From JAPLJC01 sp963697965 (GTDB taxonomy: Bacteria > Desulfobacterota > Desulfobaccia > Desulfobaccales > 0-14-0-80-60-11): 64,000 nt of DNA. Below, piece by piece: positions 44,068 to 51,799 of the stretch. The translations under genes and the position numbers were made by a program. The notes under the pieces are model-generated. The model searched no databases, had not been told where the DNA came from, and was given only the letters and a program-made list of their open reading frames with translations. Each line of letters begins with the position of its first letter. The first letter of the stretch is position 1. The stretch covers positions 1,798,001-1,862,000 of the forward strand of contig OY969108.1 of the NCBI GenBank assembly GCA_963697965.1, read 5' to 3'.

Positions 44068-45381
44068 CTAGGACGCCTCCAGGAATTGCACGGGTCCCAG
44101 TTCCTGCAAGGCCTCGGCGCACCGGGCCGCCGGCCCCATCACCAGAACGACCAGGGACTCGGGGTGCAGATGCTCGTCAGCCGCCCGGGCCGCGGTCTTC
44201 AAGGAAACGCCGCGAATTTGCTCACAATAACCCTTAAGGTAATCGAGGCCCAGTTCGAAGAGGTCGATGGACAGCAGTAGGTGGCTGATACCATTGGGGT
44301 TCTCCAGACCCAGGGGGAAATGGCCCACGAAATAACTCTGGGCCTCCTCCAGTTCCTGGGCAGTGAGTCCCTGTTGCCTTACGTCCCGGACCACCTGGCC
44401 GATTTCCTTCACCACCGCGGCGGTGTTGGCCGCCGGGGTGAAGGTGGAGATGATGAAGGGACCCGGGGCCCGGCGAAAGGAGAAGCTGCTCTGGATGCCG
44501 TAAGTGAAGCCCAGATCCGAGCGAATACGGGTCATGAGGCGGGAGGAGAAGCCGCCCCCACCCAGGATGTAGTTTACCAGCTTCAGAGGGAAGTAATCGG
44601 GGTGCGAGCGGGGCGGGCCCAGGTGGCCGACCCGAATCTCGCTCTGGGTCAAATCGGGCCGGTCCAGGAGATAGATGCCGGGGGAGCAGAGCTTATCAGG
44701 GGCCGCAGTGAAGGCCTGGCTGGCGGGGCCGCCGCCGCGAAAGTTTCCCCAGAGGCGCTCCGCTTCCCGAACCAGGTCGGGGAAAGCCACCATGCCCACC
44801 GCCAACAGGGTGGCGGTTCCGGGGGTGATTTGGCGCTGATAAAAGCCCTGCAGATCAGCGAGCGAGAGGGCCTCCAGAGTCCTCAGGTCGCCCGCCGACT
44901 GGTGGCCGTAGGGCGAATCCCCGAAGAACAGACGCAGGTAGCGCAGGGTGGCCAGTTCCCGGGGGTCTTGCAACTGTTGCACCAGCTCGGCGCGGCGGCG
45001 CTCCCGGATCAGGAGGAACTCCTCATCCGGAAAGGCCGGGGTCTGGACGACCTCCGCCAGGGTGGCCAGATGTTCCTCAAAATCCTCGGCCAGGCCTTCC
45101 AGTGAGACCAGGGTGGCGTCAAAGCCGGACTGGCCCGAGAGGCTCGCTCCCCGGGCTTCGATATCCTGGGCCAATTGCAACTGGCTGCGGCTGGAAGATC
45201 CGAGGGTGAGGAGCTCCGCGGCCCAGTCGGCCACCCCGGGCTTGCCAGGCGGGTCGGTCTCGGAGCCCCGCTTGGCCATGAAGGTGAGACTCAGCCAGGG
45301 CGCCCGGGCGTACTCCACTCCCAGCAGGTTCATGCCGTTGGCCAGGGTAGCCTGGTGGATTTCGGGGATATAGTTTGGCAT
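44068..45381 (-). CDS. M16 peptidase-family protein lacking the zinc site (non-catalytic partner)
   Basis: A 437-residue M16 fold. Where active members have HXXEH, this protein reads GVADWAAELLTLGS, so no zinc is bound. The C-terminal Arg/Tyr region RIRSDLGFTYGIQSSFSF is kept, as in the non-catalytic chains of heterodimeric M16 peptidases, where that subunit supplies the substrate-binding residues. The catalytic partner is the adjacent upstream gene. AAAGGAAA precedes the ATG. Confidence 0.88.
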   Translation of the reverse strand: MPNYIPEIHQATLANGMNLLGVEYARAPWLSLTFMAKRGSETDPPGKPGVADWAAELLTLGSSSRSQLQLAQDIEARGASLSGQSGFDATLVSLEGLAEDFEEHLATLAEVVQTPAFPDEEFLLIRERRRAELVQQLQDPRELATLRYLRLFFGDSPYGHQSAGDLRTLEALSLADLQGFYQRQITPGTATLLAVGMVAFPDLVREAERLWGNFRGGGPASQAFTAAPDKLCSPGIYLLDRPDLTQSEIRVGHLGPPRSHPDYFPLKLVNYILGGGGFSSRLMTRIRSDLGFTYGIQSSFSFRRAPGPFIISTFTPAANTAAVVKEIGQVVRDVRQQGLTAQELEEAQSYFVGHFPLGLENPNGISHLLLSIDLFELGLDYLKGYCEQIRGVSLKTAARAADEHLHPESLVVLVMGPAARCAEALQELGPVQFLEAS

Positions 45382-45641
45382 ATCGTTTCCTTTCAGTGAG
45401 CAGTTAAAGACGAGTAGTCAGTAGTCAGTAGCCAGTAGTCAGTGGTCAGTAGGGTGGGCACTGCCCACCATTAATAAATTTAATATTCCTCAATATCGCT
45501 CAGGAATTGCTTTTTAAATAATCTTTCTCAGGTTCATAATCTATTCTTATAGGGCGGCCTATGGCCGCCGACCCGGGGCGCCCGACCCCCCCCCTCTGCT
45601 TTGGCTTTTTCTGCTCACTGCTCACTGTTCACTGACACTGT
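45382..45641. repeat. Repeat-rich gap between the two M16 genes
   Basis: A tandem array of AGTAGTC-type heptamers lies at 45413-45451. It is followed by the palindrome GGTGGGCA-C-TGCCCACC (45453-45469). A second short tandem array of CTCACTG units occupies about 45606-45637 next to the upstream gene's end. No gene is seen. Confidence 0.65.
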
Positions 45642-47045
45642 TCACGCCAGCGGCCCCAGTTTGGCGCTCTCCTCCGGTGAGACCGGCTGCAGGGTGACCA
45701 CGGTGCGGTTGTCGGCGCGCAGGTAGGCCTGGGCCACCCGCAGGATATCCGCCTCGCTGACCGCTTCGAAGGAGGCCAGGATGCGGTTGGCCCGGGAGGC
45801 GTCGCCGGTCTTCAGGTGAAAGAGTCCCGCCAGCAGGCCCCGGAAGAAATTGTGGGAAAGGCTTTTAACCATTTGGGACCGGACCAATTTTTTGGCCCGG
45901 GCCAACTCCAGGGATTCGACTCCGTCTCGGCGCAGACGCTCCAGGGACCTCCACATCTCCTCTTCCAGGGCCGTCAGGGGGACACCCGGGGCGGCCACCG
46001 CCACCACCACCAGGAGGTCGGGATCCTGGGCCGAAAAGGGCAGGGGGGCCAGTTCCACTTCCAGGGAGGCGGCCTTGCCGGGGCGGATAAACTCCTGGTG
46101 AAAGCGGGAGGCCCTGCCGCCGGTGAGGATGACGGACAAGAGCTGCAAGGGATAATAGTCCGGATGCCCCATGTCCACCACATGGTAGCCCGCCAGCAGG
46201 GCCTCCACCTGGGAGACCTTCTTGACCACGGAGCGGCGTTCGCCCCGCTGGGGGGGCTCGGTGAAGGGGCGCGCTGGGCTCGTCCCGGGGTTGGGGATGG
46301 CCCCGAAGTAGCGGTCCACCAGGTCCCGGGCCTGCCCGGGGTCGGCGTCCCCAGCGATGACCACCGTCAGCTTGCCCGGGTGATAATGGCTGCGGTAGTA
46401 CGCCAGGCAATCGTCAAGGCTCAGGTGGTGCAAGTCCTGGTCCCAGCCGATCACCGGCCACTGGTAGGGGTGCTGGGTGTAGGCGGTGGCAAACAGCTCC
46501 TCCTCCACCAGCCCCAGGGGACTGTCCACGCTACGCAGTTTGCGCTCGCTGATTACTACCTGCAGCTCCGGGGCGAAGGTGTCATTATTCAGCTTCAGGT
46601 GCAGCAGGCGATCGGCCTCCAACTGGAGGCCCAACTCCAGGTGCTCGGAGGGCAGGTTCTCGAAGTACGAAGTATTATCCCGGGTGGTGAAGGCGTTAAT
46701 CTCGCCGCCCCGGGACTGGAGGATGCGGGAGAACTCTTCGGGCCCCCGGGTTTCCGTGCCCCGGAACATCAGGTGTTCGAAGAGGTGGGAGATGCCGGTG
46801 ATCCCCGGCAATTCGTTCCGGGAGCCTACCTGATAATGGAGCTGCAGGGAGACGATGGGGAGACTGGCGTCGGGCAAGACCAGGAGGGTGAGGCCATTAT
46901 CCAGTGTGTCTTGCACCATCTCGATTCCCGGCTGCCAGTCTGCCGGCGCGAACTTGGGGGATGGGGTCACGGGTTCCTCCTGCGGATTTTTTGCCTTCCC
47001 TCGCTCAGCAGGGGAGGCGCTTGGATATCTAGAATTTTCCCCCAT
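45642..47045 (-). CDS. M16 family zinc peptidase, catalytic subunit
   Basis: About 467 residues. The inverted zinc motif HLFEH is present in GISHLFEHLMFRGTE, with the downstream Glu expected in the following helix. It probably pairs with the inactive M16 protein downstream to degrade short unfolded peptides. No signal peptide is evident. The ATG at 47045 is preferred over a TTG at 47057; the family homology begins only near residue 40, so the true start could be later (ATG at 46919). Confidence 0.9.
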   Translation of the reverse strand: MGENSRYPSASPAERGKAKNPQEEPVTPSPKFAPADWQPGIEMVQDTLDNGLTLLVLPDASLPIVSLQLHYQVGSRNELPGITGISHLFEHLMFRGTETRGPEEFSRILQSRGGEINAFTTRDNTSYFENLPSEHLELGLQLEADRLLHLKLNNDTFAPELQVVISERKLRSVDSPLGLVEEELFATAYTQHPYQWPVIGWDQDLHHLSLDDCLAYYRSHYHPGKLTVVIAGDADPGQARDLVDRYFGAIPNPGTSPARPFTEPPQRGERRSVVKKVSQVEALLAGYHVVDMGHPDYYPLQLLSVILTGGRASRFHQEFIRPGKAASLEVELAPLPFSAQDPDLLVVVAVAAPGVPLTALEEEMWRSLERLRRDGVESLELARAKKLVRSQMVKSLSHNFFRGLLAGLFHLKTGDASRANRILASFEAVSEADILRVAQAYLRADNRTVVTLQPVSPEESAKLGPLA

Positions 47046-47111
47046 CCTGTTCCCCAATTACCATCCGGTGAGCAGATCGGAACCAGATCGGAGGGATCGT
47101 CAAAATTCCTC

Positions 47112-48098
47112 CTAGTGAACAGAGGGAGGGGGTGGATAACCGCTCCAGCGGCGCAGCAGAGTCTCATCCACTTCCATGGTTACGGGTGTCATTTGGGCAA
47201 TGGGAATGGTCTTGGGGGACTCGCCTTGGAGGACCCGCCGGGCCAGGGCGGCGGTGTCCGCCCCCAGGCGGCGGTAGTCCAGGATCAGCCACAATAATGC
47301 CCCCCGGTGCGACCCTTCGGGATAACCGCTCACCACCATGACCTTGAGGCGCCGGCCCCAGTCCAGCACCAAGGGGGCGTAGCGGCCGGCGCTGGCCGCG
47401 GCAGGGAGATAGATCACCCGGGCGCCGCCTGCCAGGAGGCGTGTAAGGCCGGGGCGGTCCGTAACCGCGGCGCTGCTGGCTTCGATCAAGGGTTTGATCC
47501 CCAAGCGGGGAGCCAATTGGCCAAATTCCCGGGCCAGGTCCGCGGCCACCCCGTCGGTGGGATCGTATAAGAGTCCCCAGGGAGCGCTCCCCAGGAGGCC
47601 GGAGCCCTCTTTCAAGGCTGCTTCCAGGGGGGGGGGCGAGGCGATGCCAGTGATGTTTTCCTGGTGATCCCCGGGATGCTCCGGCGCATAGGCGGCCTTG
47701 GTGAAATAGGGATTGGCCACCAGGCCGAAGACCACCGGGGTGCTCTTGACCACCGGTGCCACCTGCAGCAGGGCCGGGGTGCCCAGGACCACCAGCAGCC
47801 GGGGCCGGAGCTGCCGCGCCCGCCGCAGTTGCTCCCGGATTTCCGGGTCGGAGGCCGGGGCGCACACCACTTTCAGGGGAAATTCCTTGAGGTTTCCTTC
47901 CAGGCCCGCAATGGCCTGGCGCATCCGAGGCGAATCCGGGGAGCAAAAAATGACCACGGGATTCTGCCGGGAAGAGCGGCAGCCCCAGGTGGCCAGGGCC
48001 AGGACCAGGGACAAGAATAGGAACAGAAGCTTTCGGTTTTGGATTTTCGGTTTTCGGTATTTGCATCTCTGAATTGGAGGGCTGGTGTGATGCTTCAT
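47112..48098 (-). CDS. ABC-type substrate-binding lipoprotein (ABC_sub_bind family)
   Basis: A 328-residue protein with a hydrophobic leader and lipobox LATWGC, so the mature protein is lipid-anchored at Cys40. The body resembles the ABC_sub_bind/DUF534 family: VVLGTPALLQVAP, STPVVFGLVANPYFTKA, NITGIASPPPLEAAL and GLLYDPTDGVA. No permease or ATPase is beside it, so its partner is unknown. The N-terminus before the leader reads through a low-complexity CGAAAACCGAAAAT-type repeat, so the start is uncertain. Confidence 0.82.
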   Translation of the reverse strand: MKHHTSPPIQRCKYRKPKIQNRKLLFLFLSLVLALATWGCRSSRQNPVVIFCSPDSPRMRQAIAGLEGNLKEFPLKVVCAPASDPEIREQLRRARQLRPRLLVVLGTPALLQVAPVVKSTPVVFGLVANPYFTKAAYAPEHPGDHQENITGIASPPPLEAALKEGSGLLGSAPWGLLYDPTDGVAADLAREFGQLAPRLGIKPLIEASSAAVTDRPGLTRLLAGGARVIYLPAAASAGRYAPLVLDWGRRLKVMVVSGYPEGSHRGALLWLILDYRRLGADTAALARRVLQGESPKTIPIAQMTPVTMEVDETLLRRWSGYPPPPSVH

Positions 48099-48203
48099 AA
48101 TTGCCAGGACGTTTCAAATTACGAGTTTAACCCCTGCACAAGGGGACCTCAAGACCCTGGACTTGTGGCCGGATACTATTGGCCCAAGAGAGCAAAACGC
48201 CTC

Positions 48204-49031
48204 TCAATGGATGATTTTTCCTATCCGGTTCCAGCGCACCTGGAATTGTTGAGTGTCCCAGGAATGGTGGCGAATCAGCCCACCCAGTCCCTCCAGGAGG
48301 CTCTGGACGAATTTTGGTTCCCCGGGAGGCCCCTTCCACGAGAAATAGATGATCGTGGCCTTACCCTTGAAAGCGCTCATATTGACGAAACCCCAAAAAC
48401 GGCTGTCGAAGCTGCGGTCCCGGTTATCGCCCATGCAGAAATAGCAGTTCGCAGGGACCACCACCGGGCCGTAATTATCCCGGGGCGCCTGATCGGCCGG
48501 GATAAATTCGTCGGGGTCCTTGAAGATGGCCTGGGGTGTTAGGTATTGCTGGCCGTTAATGTAAACCTTTTTATTGATAACCTGCAGCTTATCCCCGGGT
48601 AGGCCGATGACCCTCTTGATATAGTCCTTGGGTTCGATATAGGCCGGGTTATCGCGGTAAGCACTGGTTGGCGGCTGATTGATATAGCCTTTGCTGGGAT
48701 CCAGGGTGAAGATGAAGACCACCACGTCGCCCCGCTGGGGTGTGGCCACCGGGACCAATACCCTGTTGGTGAAGGGGTTGCGGATGCCGTAGCTCGATCG
48801 GTTTACCAGGAGGTAGTCGCCCACCAGCAGGGTGTTTTCCATGGATCCGGAGGGAATGGAAAAGGCCTCGAAAAGAAAGGCCCGGATGACCAGGGCCAGG
48901 ATAATGGCGATGCCCAAGGCCTCGCCATACTCCCGGAAGATGGATTTCTCCCGTGGACGCGTGCTGGGGGCGGATCCCTGAAGTTTGGCAAACAACGTTT
49001 TTATGTTCCTTGGATAATGGTAGTGGGCCAA
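48204..49031 (-). CDS. lepB: Signal peptidase I
   Basis: A 275-residue membrane protease that removes Sec/Tat signal peptides. One membrane helix (about 38-58) is followed by the catalytic Ser in PSGSMENTLLVGDYLLVN and the general-base Lys in DYIKRVIGLPGD. GDNRDRSFDSRFWG is the conserved box E. No ATG is available at the N-terminus; the frame opens with a TTG at 49031, and another TTG at residue 13 is possible. It follows the rubredoxin gene by 27 bases. Confidence 0.94.
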   Translation of the reverse strand: MAHYHYPRNIKTLFAKLQGSAPSTRPREKSIFREYGEALGIAIILALVIRAFLFEAFSIPSGSMENTLLVGDYLLVNRSSYGIRNPFTNRVLVPVATPQRGDVVVFIFTLDPSKGYINQPPTSAYRDNPAYIEPKDYIKRVIGLPGDKLQVINKKVYINGQQYLTPQAIFKDPDEFIPADQAPRDNYGPVVVPANCYFCMGDNRDRSFDSRFWGFVNMSAFKGKATIIYFSWKGPPGEPKFVQSLLEGLGGLIRHHSWDTQQFQVRWNRIGKIIH

Positions 49032-49058
49032 CGGGCGTTGGGCAGCGCCGGGAACCCT

Positions 49059-49220
49059 TTAATCCATGGGTGTGAATTGATCCTGGGGGGCGCCGCACAC
49101 GGGGCAAACCCACTCCGGGGGCAGTTTTTCAAATGGGGTGCCGGGAGCGACGCCATTGTCTTCGTCACCCTTGGCGGGATCATAAATGTAACCGCAAATC
49201 TGGCACTGATATTTCTGCAT
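49059..49220 (-). CDS. rub: Rubredoxin
   Basis: A 53-residue iron protein: one Fe(SCys)4 site with ligands C6, C9 (CQIC) and C39, C42 (CPVC). The central GVAPGTPFEKLPPEW is typical. It is a small cytoplasmic electron carrier used by anaerobes, for example in oxygen or superoxide detoxification. AAAGGAG lies before the ATG at 49220. It is short and easily missed, but every key residue is present. Confidence 0.96.
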   Translation of the reverse strand: MQKYQCQICGYIYDPAKGDEDNGVAPGTPFEKLPPEWVCPVCGAPQDQFTPMD

Positions 49221-49234
49221 GGTGAACTCCTTTC

Positions 49235-49867
49235 TCAGGGGTGTGCGACCCGGTTGAGTCTCCGGATCAGGGCAGGTGCAGCCGCGAAGGACTCGAGATG
49301 ATGCGTCGCCTGAAGACTGGGGTTGCGGTAGGCCACCAGGGACACCCCGGCATTGGCGGCAAAGGCATGGTCCACCTCAGAGTCCCCGATATAGATGGCG
49401 TCCCGGGCCTCGAGGCCGAAATGGCCCAGGATGCGTTCAAATGATTCCGGATGCGGTTTGGGGCGGGAGACGTCCTGGGCCGAAATCACCAGGTCAAAGC
49501 CCTCCGTCAAGCCGTGATATTGCAGCACCGCGCCGGTGGTGGTAGTGCGATTAGTGGCCAAGGCGGTGAAACAGCCGGGGCGCAAAAAGTTCAGGAATTC
49601 CCGGAGGTGCGGCTCTTCCACCATCATCGGGATAAAGGGCCCGTAATTGTAACTGCGGGCAAAATCGAAGACCGCCTGCAGGCAAGGATTGCCCTTAAAG
49701 AGATACTCGAGGGATTCCTGGACGGTATGGCTGTGGACATAATCCGCGGCCTGGGTGCTCAAGCGCGGGCGCTCAAAGCGGGCCAGAATGGTATTATAAA
49801 AGGCGATGTTGGCCTGCCGGGAATCGAACAAGACCCCATCGCAATCAAAGGCTACCAGCTTGATCAA
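49235..49867 (-). CDS. HAD-superfamily hydrolase, phosphoglycolate phosphatase-like
   Basis: A 210-residue phosphatase with all HAD motifs: nucleophile FDCDGVLFDS at the N-terminus, motif II ATNRT, the Lys in SRPKPHPESF, and the acidic motif IV YIGDSEVDHAFA. It belongs to the Gph/PgmB-like branch with a helical cap. Likely substrates are small phosphoesters such as phosphoglycolate; not certain. It leads the rubredoxin-lepB gene group. Confidence 0.9.
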   Translation of the reverse strand: MIKLVAFDCDGVLFDSRQANIAFYNTILARFERPRLSTQAADYVHSHTVQESLEYLFKGNPCLQAVFDFARSYNYGPFIPMMVEEPHLREFLNFLRPGCFTALATNRTTTTGAVLQYHGLTEGFDLVISAQDVSRPKPHPESFERILGHFGLEARDAIYIGDSEVDHAFAANAGVSLVAYRNPSLQATHHLESFAAAPALIRRLNRVAHP

Positions 49868-50199
49868 ATCAGGTGTCCCGAATCAATAGAAATGGAGGCG
49901 CCCCCGCTGGCGGCGGGGGCGGAAACCCTGCCCAAAATTCAATACCTAATTATACTAGATTAATTTTTATTGTCCGGGTTGTCAAGAGCCCATCTGCCTG
50001 GCGTAAAAGGGTAAGAATGGGGGCAGGCTGCCCAGGCTTGAGGCCCATGCCGCCAAATGGAGGCAGCCCAGGCGTCCCGCAGTTCTATTTTCAGGCCCCG
50101 CCTCCCCTTATAAAATGCTTTTCCCTTGAAGTGTCCGGCAAAGTTTTCGCTATGAGGCGAGAGCAGGGATCTGTTTGCACTTGGTTGCGTACTGGTAGC

Positions 50200-50217
50200 C
50201 GCAGGCTTTAGCCTGCG
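50200..50217. repeat. Palindrome CGCAGGC-TTTA-GCCTGCG
   Basis: A seven-base-pair perfect inverted repeat with a TTTA loop. It has the look of the intergenic palindromes common in this lineage, and is a different family from the GTAGGGGCG ones nearby. Confidence 0.6.
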
Positions 50218-50340
50218 TATGAGATGCCCACTATCTAATCAATTCATCCAATATCTAAGCTATATCCCTCTACCCCCTTGGGGGTGTTTGGACCGGGCAA
50301 AGGGTAGGGTAGGGTGGGGGGGGGGTATAAATGGTCTTCT

Positions 50341-50415
50341 AGGGGCGCACTCATGTGTGCGCCCCCTGCGAAACTGGGGGCAGTAGGTAGGGGCGGGTTT
50401 TAAACCCGCCCCTAC
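50341..50415. repeat. Pair of GTAGGGGCG-type palindromes
   Basis: The first has arms GGGGCGCAC (50342-50350) and GTGCGCCCC (50357-50365). The second is a nearly perfect 29-base palindrome with arms GTAGGGGCGGGTTT (50387-50400) and AAACCCGCCCCTAC (50402-50415). Related elements recur at 56645-56746. Confidence 0.75.
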
Positions 50416-50528
50416 GAAAAACCAGGCAAAGCCACCCCTCGCCCGGTGTCGTCCACTTGCAGGGGAGCGGGGATTAAGTTGCTTGCTTTTCCCTTGATTT
50501 TTAGCGGGGTTTTTCCCAAAATACAGGA

Positions 50529-51635
50529 ATGCCTGATACCTCCGAAAGTTTGCGGCTCCCGGCCTTGAGAGACCTGCTGTCGCCCAAAGACTTAGACGCC
50601 ATCCTGATCTCGGGCCCGGAGAACCGCCGTTATCTCAGCGGCTTCAGCGCCGACGATCCCGACTGGGGAGTGCTTCTCATCACCCAGGCCGCGGCGTTGC
50701 TCATCACCGATTTCCGCTACCAAATTTGGGCCCGGCAGGAAGCCCCGGCCTTTCGGATCGAGGTTTACCGCCAAGACTTGGGGCAAAGCCTGGCGCAGTT
50801 TTTTAAGGAGTTGGGAGTGCGCCGCCTGGGCTTCGAGGCGGCCCACCTGAGCTACCGCCAGTACCAGCGGTTGAGCGCCGCCGCGGCCGCGGCGGGCCTC
50901 AGGGTGGAGTGGGAGCCCGTGGAAGGATTGGTGGAAGAGCTGCGGGAAACCAAGTCCCCGGATGAAATGGCAGCCATACGCCGGGCCCTGGAACTAAGCG
51001 AATTGGTCCTGCGCCGGGTTGCCGCGGCGCTGGCCCCGGGGCAGACCGAGCGCCAGGTGGCCTGGGAGATTGAAAAGGGTCTCAGAGAGGGGGGGGCGGA
51101 GACCCTGGCCTTTCCTCCCATCGTGGCGGCGGGGACCAACAGCGCCCGCCCCCACCACCAGCCTGGCGACCGGGTCATCTGTGCCGGGGAACCCATTATC
51201 ATCGATATGGGCGCCCGGCTGCACGGCTACTGCGCCGATATCACCCGCACTTATCTCCTGGGACCTCCGGATGAGCGCTTTAAGGAGATTTACACCCTGG
51301 TGCGCCGGGCCCAGGCGCAGGCGGAGAGGGGGCTTAGGGCCGGGATGGACAGCCTGGCGGGAGACACACTGGCCCGGGAGGTGATCTCCGAGGCGGGCTA
51401 CGGCGAGGCCTTCGGCCATTCCCTGGGTCACGGGGTGGGCCTGGCGGTGCATGAAAACCCCTCCCTGAACCCGAACCCGGAGCGCCACTCCTTGCTCAAG
51501 CCCGGCAGCGTCTTGACGGTGGAGCCAGGCATCTACCTGGGAGATTGGGGCGGGGTGCGCCTGGAGAATATGGTGTTGCTGGAGCGAGAGGGGGCTGAGG
51601 TCTTGAACCGTTATCAGGAGTTTTATAGATGGTGA
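50529..51635 (+). CDS. pepP/pepQ-type: M24 family metallopeptidase, Xaa-Pro aminopeptidase/dipeptidase type
   Basis: A 368-residue cytoplasmic peptidase that removes residues next to proline. The N-terminal creatinase-like domain covers about 1-130 and the pita-bread catalytic domain the rest. Metal ligands lie in IIDMGARLHGYCADITRT, HSLGHGVGLAVHE, LTVEPGIYL and the Glu of VRLENMVLL. All five expected ligands are present. Confidence 0.93.
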   Translation: MPDTSESLRLPALRDLLSPKDLDAILISGPENRRYLSGFSADDPDWGVLLITQAAALLITDFRYQIWARQEAPAFRIEVYRQDLGQSLAQFFKELGVRRLGFEAAHLSYRQYQRLSAAAAAAGLRVEWEPVEGLVEELRETKSPDEMAAIRRALELSELVLRRVAAALAPGQTERQVAWEIEKGLREGGAETLAFPPIVAAGTNSARPHHQPGDRVICAGEPIIIDMGARLHGYCADITRTYLLGPPDERFKEIYTLVRRAQAQAERGLRAGMDSLAGDTLAREVISEAGYGEAFGHSLGHGVGLAVHENPSLNPNPERHSLLKPGSVLTVEPGIYLGDWGGVRLENMVLLEREGAEVLNRYQEFYRW

Positions 51636-51799
51636 AGGGTGCTATCCCGGCCCCTCAATATCTAGATTTTGCGCCAATCAGGAAAACTATCAGACAATTA
51701 TTTTCAGTGGGGGCGCACCCAAATTCATCCTGACCAGAACCAGATCCCCAAAACCCTCTTCGTTGACATTTCCTAAGATTCTGGTAATTTTGGCCCCAC

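Larger units (their letters stand above)
49868..50528. other. Repeat-rich intergenic region
   Basis: About 660 bases without a credible gene between a minus-strand phosphatase and a plus-strand peptidase. It holds three separate palindromic elements (50200-50217, 50341-50366, 50387-50415) and a G-rich run near 50306-50326. It appears to be a landing zone for REP-like sequences. Confidence 0.6.

Noticed and set aside
45413..45451. CRISPR-like array
   Set aside because: The units are 7 bases in direct tandem without spacers and no cas gene is near.
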